DNA from: Thauera sp. JM12B12
GTDB lineage: Bacteria > Pseudomonadota > Gammaproteobacteria > Burkholderiales > Rhodocyclaceae
Direction of reading: 5' to 3'
Assembly: GCF_039614725.1 (NCBI RefSeq)
Contig: NZ_CP154859.1
Span: 4,092,001-4,156,000, forward strand
DNA length: 64,000 bases
The notes below the pieces were generated by a model. That model was given only the letters and a program-made list of their open reading frames with translations, did not search any database and was not told the origin of the DNA. Below, piece after piece: positions 40,565 through 49,573 of this stretch; the first letter of the stretch is position 1, and the number at the start of each line of letters is the position of its first letter. The position numbers and the translations under genes are program-made.

Positions 40565-41800
40565 TCAGGGCGGAGGCTCGGCGCGATTGCCTTCGTCCAT
40601 GCGGCGGATCGCCTCGCCGCCCTGCTGCGCGAGCGCGGCGAGGCGGTCGATCTGGGCGTCGAGCCTGGGCAGGGCCTCGCGGCGGTAGCGCGACAGGTCG
40701 TCAATGGCGCCGATCACGTCGGCGAAGGCCTGCTCCAGCTGGCCCATGTCGAGCATGGTCGAGGCGGCACGCTTCTGGATGTCCACGCCCTGCGTGCGCA
40801 GCGCCTGGGCGGTGCCGGCGATGAGTGCCGAGGTCGTGTCGTTGAGCGCGGCGACGCGGTCGAGCACCAGGCGCTGGTTGGCCAGACCGAGCGCCACGGT
40901 GACCGCGACGTTGAGCGCCGACACCGTGACGTTGATGGCGCGGTCCACGCCGCGGATCAGCTCGCGGTTGTTGCGGATGACGACCTCGAGCGCGAGCACG
41001 CCCTGCTGGCTCACCGCCACCTGTTGCTGCAGGTCGACGATGCGCTGGCGCAGCGGGAAGAGGAGCTCCTCCTCGACGAAGGCGCGCCGCGGCGCGGGCA
41101 GGCTGGCGGAGGCGGCCTCGCGGGCCAGCCGCCGGTCGATCATGCGCCCGAGTTCGACCTGGCGTTCGAGCTGGGCGAGGATGGCGCGCAGCGACTGCTG
41201 GTCGTCGGCGAGGGTGAGGTTGTCGCGGCGCAGCATGTCGGCGCCGCCCTGCAGGTCGCCGATGATGGCGTCGAGCGCGTCCTGCGCCTTCTCGTACTTC
41301 TGGAAGTAGCGCTGCATCGGCTTGCCGACGCCGGGGATGAAGGACAGCGCGCGCGACAGGCCCTCGCCGCTCAGCTTCTGGCGCGCGGGGTCGAGGTCCT
41401 GCATCTTGTCGCGCAGCGCGATCAGCGCCTGCGCCACCGGACCGCCCTCGTCGCCCTGATGGGCGAGCTTGCGGATCGGCGCCTGCAGCATCTCGCTGCG
41501 CCAGGCGGCCTGGCGCTGCAGCTCGATGCCCATGGTGTCGACCGCCTCGCGCTGGCGGTGGAGCTCGGCTTCGCCGGCGGCGAGCGCGTCGCGCACGAAG
41601 GCGTCGGCGGTGGCGGCGAGCTCGGGATCTTCGGGCGCCTCCGCGGGCTGGGGCGGAACCGCCTCGCGCGCGATGTCCTCGATCGGGGGCAATGAAAGGC
41701 CCGTGCGCGCTCCCCCGCCCGGGGGCTGGCCACCGCCGCCCTGCTCGCCCACGGGTGCCTGCAACAGCGGATGAAGAAGGGACAGCAGCGGCAGACTCAT
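40565..41800 (-). CDS. TelA-family protein (toxic anion resistance)
   Basis: 411 residues from ATG 41800, with GAGGAG upstream. A Pro/Gly-rich N-terminus precedes a long helical body with LSGEGLSRALSFIPGVGKPMQRYFQKYEKAQDALD (cut here to IPGVGKPMQRYFQKYEKAQ as key block), ALEVVIRNNRELIRGVDRAIN and TVSALNVAVTVALGLANQ. These are TelA signatures; the family is linked to tellurite and cell-envelope stress, and the mechanism is unknown. Paired with the XpaC gene 16 nt upstream, a frequent neighbour of TelA. Confidence 0.88.
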   Translation of the reverse strand: MSLPLLSLLHPLLQAPVGEQGGGGQPPGGGARTGLSLPPIEDIAREAVPPQPAEAPEDPELAATADAFVRDALAAGEAELHRQREAVDTMGIELQRQAAWRSEMLQAPIRKLAHQGDEGGPVAQALIALRDKMQDLDPARQKLSGEGLSRALSFIPGVGKPMQRYFQKYEKAQDALDAIIGDLQGGADMLRRDNLTLADDQQSLRAILAQLERQVELGRMIDRRLAREAASASLPAPRRAFVEEELLFPLRQRIVDLQQQVAVSQQGVLALEVVIRNNRELIRGVDRAINVTVSALNVAVTVALGLANQRLVLDRVAALNDTTSALIAGTAQALRTQGVDIQKRAASTMLDMGQLEQAFADVIGAIDDLSRYRREALPRLDAQIDRLAALAQQGGEAIRRMDEGNRAEPPP

Positions 41801-41816
41801 CGCGAAACTCCTCGGA

Positions 41817-42752
41817 TCACGGCTGGCGGCCGTACAGACCGGCGCGCTCGGCGAAACGGCGCAGTTCCTGCAGCGCCTGCTCCATGTTGCCGGCGGCGGC
41901 ACCCTGGCCGCGGCCGGTGTCGATGCGGGCGACGGCGACCGCGACGTCGTCGAGCGCGGTGAGCGCGGCCTCGTTGCCGGCGGCGATCTCGGCCAGCCGG
42001 CGCTCGGTCTCGTCGGCGATCGCCAGGCGGCGGCGCAGCGCCTCGCGCTCGGTGGGGTTGAGGCGCGCGGCCTCGCGCTCGAGCCGTTCGCGCACGAAGT
42101 CGGCGTCCAGGCCAGCGCTGCCGTGCACCAGCTCGACCATCGCCCCCAGCCCGGCGGTGGCCTCGCGGCCGACCTCGCCGACCAGGCCGCGGGCGCGCTC
42201 GTAGGTGACTTCGCGCACGTCGAACTTGTCGTCGAGCACGTCGAGCGCGCGGTGGTAGCGGGTGAACAGGCGGTCGGCCTGCACGGCAAGGTCGGGCCGA
42301 CGCAGTTCGACCAACTCGCGCTTGACCTCCCACAGCTGCATGACCACGGTGTCGGCGCCGGTGGGGGCGAAGTCCGGGTCCAGGGTCAGGAGGTCACGCT
42401 CGCGGCGCGCGTTGGCGACGTCGTGGCGCTGGCGTTCGCGGGCGGCGGCGCGATCGCGTCCGGCGCGCGCGGCCCGCCAGCGCCGCCAGCGTCTTTCGAT
42501 GAAGAGCTCCACCGGCACCGCGGCCAGCCCGGCCAGCCAGCCGCCGAGGCTGGCGCCGAAGCCGCCCCACAGCGAGGTGAGGAAGAGCAGCATCGCCACC
42601 GCGGGCATCGCCACCGCATAGCGCAGGATCACCTGCCAGCGCGAGGCCACCTCCTCGGGCACGACCAGCCGCGGGTCGTACAGCCCGGCCATGAACCAGG
42701 GCATGAACGACACCAGCAGTCCGAAAGCGAGCCCTTGCAGGAAGTCGAACAT
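41817..42752 (-). CDS. XpaC-like membrane protein (5-bromo-4-chloroindolyl phosphate hydrolysis family)
   Basis: 311 residues from ATG 42752. Two or three N-terminal hydrophobic segments (LQGLAFGLLVSFMPWFMAGL, AVAMPAVAMLLFLTSLWGGF, GGWLAGLAAVPVELFI) precede a long charged coiled-coil body rich in Arg, Glu and Ala. The XpaC-TelA pairing is typical, so this is probably the membrane partner of TelA. The historical name describes a phenotype, not a demonstrated enzyme. Confidence 0.78.
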   Translation of the reverse strand: MFDFLQGLAFGLLVSFMPWFMAGLYDPRLVVPEEVASRWQVILRYAVAMPAVAMLLFLTSLWGGFGASLGGWLAGLAAVPVELFIERRWRRWRAARAGRDRAAARERQRHDVANARRERDLLTLDPDFAPTGADTVVMQLWEVKRELVELRRPDLAVQADRLFTRYHRALDVLDDKFDVREVTYERARGLVGEVGREATAGLGAMVELVHGSAGLDADFVRERLEREAARLNPTEREALRRRLAIADETERRLAEIAAGNEAALTALDDVAVAVARIDTGRGQGAAAGNMEQALQELRRFAERAGLYGRQP

Positions 42753-42823
42753 CGAGGCCTCAGCGTGCGTTGTCGGCGCGGGAAATAGGGGACAGTCCCC
42801 GATTCCCCGCGCCGCAGGTCCCC

Positions 42824-42898
42824 GTGGGAGCGGGCTTGCCCGCGAATGCAGCCGCGCCACAAGAGGCATCCGCCATTCGCGGGCAAGCCCGCTCCCAC
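42824..42898. repeat. REP-type inverted repeat 2
   Basis: Arms of 25 bp at 42824-42848 and 42874-42898, perfectly inverted, both with the core GCGGGC-TT-GCCCGC, separated by 25 bp. It lies between the XpaC gene and the YbhB gene, which both read leftward. Confidence 0.85.
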
Positions 42899-42963
42899 GG
42901 GGGCTGCTCAAGCAGGCGCTGCGTCAATCCCTTCACACCCGCAGTCCCATTCCCGCATGCCGC

Positions 42964-43596
42964 TTAGGTGGCGCCGAGCGCCGGGTTGAGCGTGTAGGTG
43001 CCGGTGAGCCGGGCCTCGGCGAGCACGTGGCCGGCGATCGCGGCCCGCACGTCCTGCCCGGTGAAGCGGCCTTCCACGGCGCAGCGCGGCACATCCAGCG
43101 CATACAGCGTGAACACGTAGTGGTGGATGATCTCGTCGTTCCACGGCGGGCAGGGGCCGTCGTAGCCGTGGTAGTCACCCTTCATCGCATCGTCGCCGGC
43201 GAACCAGGCGGTGTAGTCATTGACGCCGTGGCGGGCACCGAGCGCGGTCTCCGGGCCGGGCTTGCCGCCGGGGGTGACCTCGCCGGAGAAGTGGCCGGCG
43301 TCGATCGCGCGCAGCTCGGCGGGCAGGTCCACCACCACCCAGTGGAAGAAATCCACCCGCGGCAGGCTGGCCGGCACCGTGCGGCCTTCCTGGTTCACAT
43401 CGTCGCCCCGGCTCGGCACGTCCGGGTCATGGCAGATGAGCGCGAAGGACTTCGTGCCGGCGGGCGCGTCGGACCACGCCAGCTGCGGGTTGCGGTTGGC
43501 GCCGAGGCAGACGTGGCCTTCGGCGGCCGGTATGCAGAAGGCGAATTCGCCCGGGATGCGGGCGCCGTCGGCGAAGCTCTGGCTGGTGAGTTTCAA
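42964..43596 (-). CDS. YbhB/YbcL family Raf-kinase-inhibitor-like protein
   Basis: 210 residues from TTG 43596, preceded by AGGAGA at a 5-nt spacing; no ATG is available near the conserved start (LKLTSQSFADGARIPGEFAF). The PEBP fold motifs are LAWSDAPAGTKSFALICHDPDVP, FHWVVVDLPAELR and YDGPCPPWNDEIIHHYVFTLYAL, each quoted only in part by family. There is no signal peptide. Ligand and role are unknown in bacteria. Confidence 0.85.
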   Translation of the reverse strand: MKLTSQSFADGARIPGEFAFCIPAAEGHVCLGANRNPQLAWSDAPAGTKSFALICHDPDVPSRGDDVNQEGRTVPASLPRVDFFHWVVVDLPAELRAIDAGHFSGEVTPGGKPGPETALGARHGVNDYTAWFAGDDAMKGDYHGYDGPCPPWNDEIIHHYVFTLYALDVPRCAVEGRFTGQDVRAAIAGHVLAEARLTGTYTLNPALGAT

Positions 43597-43672
43597 GGCA
43601 TTCTCCTCGCAAGTTGAAGTGAACACTGGGTCGTCGTGCTGCGGTGCTCGGTTGGCCACGGCCTGCGCGCGC

Positions 43673-45514
43673 TCAGGGCGTCTCGCACAGGCAGTGCAGA
43701 TACAGGTGGCGCGGATCGTTCCAGCGCAACAGGTCGGCGGTGGAACGCTGCACCTCGCCCACCAGGCCGGCCAGCGGCCCCCTCGCCACACCGGTCCCGG
43801 CCAGATCGAGCCCGAAATCCTCGCCCGCACGCAGCAGCCGGCGCAGCAGGCGCTGCTCGAAGGACTCCACCGCCGCCGGCCATATCAGCTGGTAGTCGGT
43901 GAGCCCGGCGCGTGCTGCCGCGGCCGCGACCGCCTCCTGCAGGCCGCCGAGCTTGTCGACCAGGCCCAGCCCGCTGGCCGCCTCGCCTGTCCACACGCGA
44001 CCGCGGGCCACGGCATCGACCTCGGCCGTGCTCATGTTGCGCGCCTTGGCGACGACCTCGAGGAAGCGCCGGTAGCCGTGTTCGATGCTGAGCTGCATGG
44101 CCTCGGCCGCGGCGGGATCGAGCGGGCGGCGCGGATCGAGCGCGCCGGCAAGCGGTGCCGTGGTCACGCCATCGACGCCGATGCCCAGCCGGCGCAGCGG
44201 TTCGGAGAACTCCGGGAACAGGCCGAAGATGCCGATCGAGCCGGTGAGCGTCGCCGGCGCGGCCCAGATCTCGTCGGCACCGGAGGCGATCCAGTATCCC
44301 CCCGAGGCCGCAACCGAGCTCATCGAGGCGACCACCGGCTTGCCTGCCTGCCGGGTGAGCTCGAGCTCGCGGCGGATCAGCTCGGAGGCCCAGGCGCTGC
44401 CGCCGGGGCTGTCGATGCGCAGCACCACCGCCTTGATGCTGTCGTTCTCGCGCGCCTCGCGGATCAGGCGTGCGAAGGTGTCGCCGGCGACCACGCCAGC
44501 GGGCTCCGCGCCATCGACGATGGTGCCCTGGGCGACGATCACCGCCACGCTGGCGGGCGCGGCGCTCTTCTGCGCCTCGACCACGGCAAGGTACTGCCCG
44601 ACCTCGATGCGGCGCGGCTCCTCGCCCTCGGCGCTCTGGCCGACCGCCTCGAGCAGGCGCTGGCGCCATTCGTCGCGGGTGCTGAAGCGGTCCACCAGCC
44701 CGGCATCGAGCGCGGCCTTGGCCGCGTCTCCGCCCGCGCGGGCCAGCGCACCGGCAATGTCGTTCACATGGGCGTCGACCGCTTCCGGCGTGAGCTTGCG
44801 GCTTACGGCGATGTCGTCGCGCATGATCCGCCACAGGCCGTCGAGGAGATCGCGCGTGGATTCGCGGTCCTCGTCCGACATGTCGGTGCGGGTGAAGGGC
44901 TCGGAGAACGACTTGTACTCGCCGACGCGGAACACATGGACCTTGACCCCGAGCTTGTCGAGCGCGTCCTTGAAGTAGCTGCCGTAGCGCGCCAGGCCGC
45001 GCAGCAGCACGAAGCCGTCCGGCGACACATGCAGCTCGTCGGCGACCGAGGCGAGGTAGTACTGCGACTGGGTGAAGCGTTCGCCGCGTGCGAGCACGGG
45101 CTTGCCCGAGGCCTTGAAGTCGGCGATCGCGGCACGCAGCTCGGCGAGCTTGGACAGGCCGCCGCCGACCAGCTCATCGGTCTCGATCACCAGCGCGCTG
45201 ATGCGCGCGTCGTCGCGCGCGCTGCGCACCGCTTCGACCAGGTCGGCCAGTCGCATCTGCCCCGCAGGCGCACCGCCCGCGCGCAGCAGGGCAAGCGGCG
45301 GCTCGAGCTCGGCCTGCTCGACGATCGTCCCCACCGGCCGCAGCACCAGCGCGGAGCCCTGCGGCACCTCGGGCTCGGGGTGGAAGAAGAACGCCACCAG
45401 CACGCCCAGCCCGAAGATCAGCAGCGCATAGAAGGCACCGCGCACGACCAGGTCGAGCAGGCGCACGAACATGCGCAGCACGTTGTAGATGAAGCGGAAC
45501 AGGCCTCGTATCAC
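43673..45514 (-). CDS. sppA: Signal peptide peptidase SppA, long (67K) type
   Basis: 613 residues. It degrades cleaved signal peptides in the inner membrane. There is one N-terminal membrane helix (about 15-42), then two tandem ClpP/crotonase-like domains. The second holds the Ser nucleophile in [15 protein letters not shown] (about 388-402), followed by [13 protein letters not shown]. The first supplies the general-base Lys region. Long, double-domain form as in E. coli SppA. It starts 29 nt after trmB ends. Confidence 0.93.
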   Translation of the reverse strand: MIRGLFRFIYNVLRMFVRLLDLVVRGAFYALLIFGLGVLVAFFFHPEPEVPQGSALVLRPVGTIVEQAELEPPLALLRAGGAPAGQMRLADLVEAVRSARDDARISALVIETDELVGGGLSKLAELRAAIADFKASGKPVLARGERFTQSQYYLASVADELHVSPDGFVLLRGLARYGSYFKDALDKLGVKVHVFRVGEYKSFSEPFTRTDMSDEDRESTRDLLDGLWRIMRDDIAVSRKLTPEAVDAHVNDIAGALARAGGDAAKAALDAGLVDRFSTRDEWRQRLLEAVGQSAEGEEPRRIEVGQYLAVVEAQKSAAPASVAVIVAQGTIVDGAEPAGVVAGDTFARLIREARENDSIKAVVLRIDSPGGSAWASELIRRELELTRQAGKPVVASMSSVAASGGYWIASGADEIWAAPATLTGSIGIFGLFPEFSEPLRRLGIGVDGVTTAPLAGALDPRRPLDPAAAEAMQLSIEHGYRRFLEVVAKARNMSTAEVDAVARGRVWTGEAASGLGLVDKLGGLQEAVAAAAARAGLTDYQLIWPAAVESFEQRLLRRLLRAGEDFGLDLAGTGVARGPLAGLVGEVQRSTADLLRWNDPRHLYLHCLCETP

Positions 45515-45543
45515 GCCGCGGTTTCCTCGTCAGAAGAGCGTTT

Positions 45544-46278
45544 TCATGCGGGACGGCGGCGGAACACCAGGTCCCACACGCCATGACCCAGCTTCAGACC
45601 ACGGTTTTCGAATTTCGTCAGCGGCCGATAGTCGGGACGCGGCGCGAAACCGTCGGCAGTGTTCTGCAGCGCCGGCTCGGCGGACAGGATTTCCAGCATC
45701 CAGTGCGCGTAGTCTTCCCAGTCGGTGGCGCAGTGAAGGTAGCCGCCGGGGGCGAGCTTCTGCGCCACCAGGGCGACGAAATCCGCCTGCACGATGCGCC
45801 GCTTGAAGTGGCGCTTCTTGCGCCACGGGTCGGGGAAGAACAGATGCACGCCGGCGAGCGCGCCGTCGGCGATCATGTCGCGCATGACCTCGACGGCGTC
45901 GTGCTGCATGATCCGCAGGTTGGTCAGATTGCCCTCGGCGATCAGCTTGCACAGCGCGCCGACGCCCGGCGTGTGCACCTCGATGCCGAGGAAGTCGTGG
46001 TCGGGCATCGCCGTGGCGATCTTCGCCGTGGTCTCGCCCATGCCGAAACCGATCTCGAGGATCTTCGGCGCCTTACGGCCGAAGGCGGCGTCGAGGTCGA
46101 GCGGCGCAACGCGGTAGTCGATGCCGATCTTCGGCAGCATGTCGTCGAGGTAGCGCTGCTGGGCCTCGGACATGCGGCCCTGGCGCAGCACGAAGCTGCG
46201 GATGCTGCGGCTGGAGAAGCGGTGTTCCGGGCTGTCGCGGCCGATGATCTCGACCTGCGCGTTCTGCGTCTCGCTCAT
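45544..46278 (-). CDS. trmB: tRNA (guanine-N7)-methyltransferase TrmB
   Basis: 244 residues. It methylates G46 of tRNA. The SAM motif is [15 protein letters not shown] (about 73-87), and the family blocks are [20 protein letters not shown], cited here as [14 protein letters not shown], and [14 protein letters not shown]. The end has [17 protein letters not shown]. It overlaps the thiG stop by 4 nt (46275-46278), so thiG-trmB are co-translated. Confidence 0.96.
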   Translation of the reverse strand: MSETQNAQVEIIGRDSPEHRFSSRSIRSFVLRQGRMSEAQQRYLDDMLPKIGIDYRVAPLDLDAAFGRKAPKILEIGFGMGETTAKIATAMPDHDFLGIEVHTPGVGALCKLIAEGNLTNLRIMQHDAVEVMRDMIADGALAGVHLFFPDPWRKKRHFKRRIVQADFVALVAQKLAPGGYLHCATDWEDYAHWMLEILSAEPALQNTADGFAPRPDYRPLTKFENRGLKLGHGVWDLVFRRRPA

Positions 46279-47060
46279 GAACCGATCAGCCCCTGCGTCG
46301 GCGAGCTCGGGTCGGCCGAGTAGAACTTGCGCGGCATACGCCCGGCGAGGAAGGCCTCGCGCCCGGCCTCGACCGCCTTCTTCATCGCGCTCGCCATCAG
46401 CACCGGCCTGGCGGCGCCGGCGATCGCGGTGTTCATGAGCACCGCAGCGCAGCCGAGCTCCATGGCGATGGCGGCGTCGGAGGCCGTCCCGACGCCCGCA
46501 TCGACCACCACCGGCACCTTGGCGTTGTCGATGATCAGGCGCAGATTCCACGGGTTGAGGATGCCCATGCCGGAGCCGATCAGCGAGGCCAGCGGCATGA
46601 TCGCGCAGCAGCCGATGTCTTCGAGCATCTTCGCCTGGATGGGGTCGTCGGCGCAGTAGACCATGACGTCGAAGCCGTCCTTCACCAGCGTCTCGGCGGC
46701 CTTGAGCGTCTCGGGCATGTTGGGGAACAGGTTCTTCGGGTCGCCGAGCACCTCGAGCTTGACCAGCGCGTGCCCATCGAGCAGCTCGCGCGCCAGGCGC
46801 AGCGTGCGCACCGCGTCGTCGGCGGTGTAGCAGCCGGCGGTATTGGGCAGGATGGTGAATCTTTCCGGCGGCAGCACGTCGAGCAGGTTGGGTTCGCCCG
46901 GGTTCTGGCCGATGTTGGTGCGGCGGATGGCGACGGTGACGATCTCGGCGCCGCTGGCGTCGATGGCTTCGCGGGTCTCGGCGAAGTCCTTGTACTTGCC
47001 GGTGCCGACGAGCAGTCGGGAGTGATAGGCCTTGCCGGCGATGACCAGGGGGTCGTTCAT
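46275..47060 (-). CDS. thiG: Thiazole synthase ThiG
   Basis: 261 residues, [21 protein letters not shown]. It makes the thiazole of thiamin from deoxyxylulose phosphate, dehydroglycine and ThiS-thiocarboxylate. Motifs are [44 protein letters not shown] (catalytic Lys), [15 protein letters not shown] and [18 protein letters not shown], each a known ThiG block. It lies downstream of thiS with a REP element between them. No TPP riboswitch is seen ahead of the pair. Confidence 0.96.
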   Translation of the reverse strand: MNDPLVIAGKAYHSRLLVGTGKYKDFAETREAIDASGAEIVTVAIRRTNIGQNPGEPNLLDVLPPERFTILPNTAGCYTADDAVRTLRLARELLDGHALVKLEVLGDPKNLFPNMPETLKAAETLVKDGFDVMVYCADDPIQAKMLEDIGCCAIMPLASLIGSGMGILNPWNLRLIIDNAKVPVVVDAGVGTASDAAIAMELGCAAVLMNTAIAGAARPVLMASAMKKAVEAGREAFLAGRMPRKFYSADPSSPTQGLIGS

Positions 47061-47147
47061 GTTGGGGACCTGTGAGGGTTTGTCTGAAGAGTGAATATGG
47101 CCGGGCGCAGATCAATGGGAGACAGCGCGCTTTGGGAGCGACGCCCT

Positions 47148-47215
47148 GTGGGAGCGGGCTTGCCCGCGAACATCGCAGGCTGAGGCGCTGCATTCGCGGG
47201 CAAGCCCGCTCCCAC
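47148..47215. repeat. REP-type inverted repeat 3 (between thiS and thiG)
   Basis: Left arm from 47148 (GTGGGAGCGGGCTTGCCCGC) and inverted right arm ending 47215, the same arms as at 29477 and 42824. It splits a thiS-thiG operon and is followed by a partial copy, CTGCTCCCACAG, at 47221-47232. Confidence 0.85.
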
Positions 47216-47269
47216 AGAAACTGCTCCCACAGAAACCGCGCGCACGGGACCTGCCTCCAAGCAGAAGTA

Positions 47270-47473
47270 TCAACCGCCTCCGACTGCGACGACGATTTCG
47301 AGCGTGTCGCCGTCGGCGAGTTTCACCTCGGCGTGGCGGGCCTTGGGCACGATCTCGCCGTTGCGTTCGACCGCCAGGCGCTTGCCGGCGAGGCCGCGCG
47401 CCTCGAGCAGCGCATGCACGGTGAGATCGGATGCCAGCGTCTCGGGCTGGCCATTGAGAATGACCTGGATCAT
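47270..47473 (-). CDS. thiS: Sulfur carrier ThiS
   Basis: 67 residues, [20 protein letters not shown], with the ubiquitin-like fold and the C-terminal VVAVGGG whose terminal Gly carries the thiocarboxylate for Thi[23 protein letters not shown] is the central conserved block. It is divergent from metX and probably transcribed with thiG. Confidence 0.93.
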   Translation of the reverse strand: MIQVILNGQPETLASDLTVHALLEARGLAGKRLAVERNGEIVPKARHAEVKLADGDTLEIVVAVGGG

Positions 47474-47539
47474 GGCGTTCGGGGGTGTCGGGAAGCGAAA
47501 AATGGTATCACGCCGGCGGGTTTGACTTTTCGCCGGCCC

Positions 47540-47566
47540 GGCGCTAACTTCCAGCCACCTAGCGCC
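47540..47566 (+). promoter_or_regulatory. Upstream hairpin that competes with riboswitch stem P1
   Basis: GGCGCTA (47540-47546) can pair with TAGCGCC (47560-47566). The latter contains the 5' strand of SAM-II stem P1, which otherwise pairs with GGCGCT at 47587-47592. The two folds exclude each other. Confidence 0.45.
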
Positions 47567-47613
47567 GATTTGATCAACAGCTTGCGGGCGCTCAACAAAT
47601 ACGGCTAAAGCGA
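47561..47613 (+). promoter_or_regulatory. SAM-II riboswitch upstream of metX
   Basis: AGCGCC pairs with GGCGCT (47561-47566 with 47587-47592) around GATTTGATCAACAGCTTGCG, and the 3' part reads CAACAAATACGGCTAAAG. This follows the SAM-II pattern stem-GAUUUAA...UUGC-stem-AUAAAU--GCUAAA. SAM-II binds S-adenosylmethionine through a pseudoknot and is known ahead of metX/metA genes. Position and order fit exactly. Confidence 0.8.
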
Positions 47614-47617
47614 GGGC

Positions 47618-47651
47618 ACCCAGTCCGCGTTTGCAGCCGGCTGGGTTTTTT
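47618..47651 (+). terminator. Terminator between the SAM-II riboswitch and metX
   Basis: ACCCAGTCCGC and GCCGGCTGGGT form an imperfect stem followed by TTTTTTGTTTT, ending only 9 nt before the metX ATG. With the riboswitch upstream this suggests control by transcription attenuation. No Shine-Dalgarno sequence is visible in the short remaining leader. Confidence 0.7.
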
Positions 47652-47660
47652 GTTTTGCAC

Positions 47661-48797
47661 ATGACGAAAATGATCGCACCCCAATCGGTCGGCGTGGTCG
47701 CGCCGCAGCGGGCCGAGTTCACCGAACCGCTGCCGTTGCGCAGTGGCGGCACGCTGGACGCCTACCACCTCGTCTTCGAAACCTACGGCACGCTCAACGC
47801 CGATCGCAGCAACGCAGTGCTGGTGTGCCACGCGCTGTCGGGCTCGCACCACGTCGCCGGCACCTACGCCGACGCCCCGCACAACGTCGGCTGGTGGGAC
47901 AACCTGGTGGGCCCGGGCAAGCCGCTCGATACCCGCAGGTTCTTCGTCATCGGGGTGAACAACCTCGGCGGCTGCTACGGCTCCTCTGGCCCCAACCAGA
48001 TCAACCCCGCCACCGGCAAGCTGTGGGGCGCCGACTTCCCCTTCGTCACCGTCGAGGACTGGGTCGAATCGCAGGCGCGCCTGGCCGACCGCCTCGGCAT
48101 CCGGCGCTTCGCCGCGATCGTCGGCGGTTCGCTCGGCGGCATGCAGGCGATGTCGTGGGCGCTGCAGTATCCGGAGCGCGTCGGCCAGGTCGCGGTGATC
48201 GCCGCCGCACCCAAGCTCACCGCGCAGAACATCGCCTTCAACGAGGTCGCCCGCCAGGCCATCCTCACCGACCCCGAGTTCCACGGCGGCCACTACTACG
48301 AACACGGTGTGGTGCCGGCGCGCGGCCTCAAGCTGGCGCGCATGGTCGGCCACATCACCTACCTGTCCGACGACTCGATGGCGGAGAAATTCGGCCGCAG
48401 CCTGCGCCACGGCCGCAACACCTACAGCTACGACGTCGAGTTCGAGATCGAGTCCTACCTGCGCTACCAGGGCGACAAGTTCGCCGGCTACTTCGACGCC
48501 AACACCTACCTGCTGACCACCAAGGCGCTCGACTACTTCGACCCCGCCTTCGAGTACGGCGGCAACCTGCCGGCCGCGCTGGCGCGCGCCACGGCCGACT
48601 TCCTGGTGGTGTCCTTCACCACCGACTGGCGCTTCTCGCCCGAGCGCTCGCGCGAGATCGTCTACGCCCTGCTGCACAACCGCCGCAACGTCAGCTACGC
48701 GGAGATCGACTGCCCGGCTGGCCACGACTCCTTCCTGCTCGACGAGCCGCGCTACCACAAGCTGCTGTCGGCCTGGTTCGACCGCATCGAGGTATGA
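47661..48797 (+). CDS. metX: Homoserine O-acetyl/succinyltransferase MetX
   Basis: 378 residues from ATG 47661. It acylates homoserine, the first dedicated step of methionine synthesis. Alpha/beta hydrolase fold: nucleophile in [13 protein letters not shown] (about 140-152), [13 protein letters not shown] (acid) and [11 protein letters not shown] (His). Further blocks are [14 protein letters not shown] and [12 protein letters not shown]. Acyl specificity (acetyl or succinyl) cannot be decided by eye. It is under the SAM-II riboswitch and followed by metW. Confidence 0.95.
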   Translation: MTKMIAPQSVGVVAPQRAEFTEPLPLRSGGTLDAYHLVFETYGTLNADRSNAVLVCHALSGSHHVAGTYADAPHNVGWWDNLVGPGKPLDTRRFFVIGVNNLGGCYGSSGPNQINPATGKLWGADFPFVTVEDWVESQARLADRLGIRRFAAIVGGSLGGMQAMSWALQYPERVGQVAVIAAAPKLTAQNIAFNEVARQAILTDPEFHGGHYYEHGVVPARGLKLARMVGHITYLSDDSMAEKFGRSLRHGRNTYSYDVEFEIESYLRYQGDKFAGYFDANTYLLTTKALDYFDPAFEYGGNLPAALARATADFLVVSFTTDWRFSPERSREIVYALLHNRRNVSYAEIDCPAGHDSFLLDEPRYHKLLSAWFDRIEV

Positions 48798-48802
48798 AAT
48801 GA

Positions 48803-48846
48803 CACAACCCCCACGCTCACTGCGTTCGCTGCCCCCCGAGGGGGCG
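48803..48846. repeat. Betaproteobacterial interspersed repeat with CCCCC-GAGG-GGG hairpin
   Basis: ACAACCCCCACGCTCACTGC followed by GTTCGCTGCCCCCCGAGGGG. I recognise this motif as a repeat scattered between genes in many betaproteobacterial genomes. The G/C-rich end forms a hairpin (CCCCC-CGAG-GGGG). It lies between metX and metW. Confidence 0.6.
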
Positions 48847-48880
48847 TCAGTACGCTTGAGACGGCTCGGCGCATACTGAT

Positions 48881-49471
48881 ATGACCTCCTACCGCTACGA
48901 CTATGAAGTGATCACCCAGTGGATCGAGCCCGGCGAGAAGGTGCTCGACCTCGGCTGCGGCGACGGCGCCCTGCTGCGCCACCTGATGGACGTGCGCCAG
49001 GTGCAGGGCTACGGCGTCGAGAACGACCCCGACAAGCTGCAGGCCAGCGTGGAGAACGGCATCAACGTGATCCAGATGGACCTGGAGAAGGGCCTGGTCG
49101 GCCTGGAGGACGGCTTCTTCGACCACGTCATCATGAGCCTGTCGCTGCAGGCCATGCACAACACCCAGGGCATCCTCGCCGAGATGCTGCGCGTGGGCCG
49201 CGAGGCCGTGGTGAGCTTCCCCAACTTCGGCTACTGGCGCCACCGCCAGAGCATCCTCAACGGCCGCATGCCGGTGTCGGAGAGCCTGCCGCACCAGTGG
49301 TACAACACGCCCAACGTGCGCTTCTTCACCATTGCCGACTTCGACGCGCTGTGCGAGATGAACGGCATCGCGGTGCGCGAGCGGCTTGCCTTCGACGAAG
49401 GCAAGCTGATGCTCGACGAGCCCAACTTCCTCGCCAGCGTGGCGGTGTACCGGCTCGGCCGCAACGGCTGA
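48881..49471 (+). CDS. metW: MetW, methyltransferase-like partner of MetX
   Basis: 196 residues. SAM-binding Rossmann motif VLDLGCGDGALLRHLM (about 21-36), with GVENDPDKL and PNFGYWRHRQSILNGRMP, the MetW signature. In proteobacteria metX-metW form an operon and MetW is needed for full MetX activity. Starts 83 nt after metX; the intervening repeat may affect coupling. Confidence 0.94.
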   Translation: MTSYRYDYEVITQWIEPGEKVLDLGCGDGALLRHLMDVRQVQGYGVENDPDKLQASVENGINVIQMDLEKGLVGLEDGFFDHVIMSLSLQAMHNTQGILAEMLRVGREAVVSFPNFGYWRHRQSILNGRMPVSESLPHQWYNTPNVRFFTIADFDALCEMNGIAVRERLAFDEGKLMLDEPNFLASVAVYRLGRNG

Positions 49472-49573
49472 GGACGCGACCGGGCGCCGGGATCGACCGC
49501 GCCTCGGACCTGCGCCTATATTGTGAGAGGGGCGGACGCAGCGGGCGTTCGCCGGCTCGCGGAGGACGCGGCG

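Noticed and set aside
47061..47540. TPP riboswitch for thiS-thiG
   Set aside because: No CUGAGA/ACCUGAUC-like THI-box conserved segments are visible upstream of thiS or between thiS and thiG.
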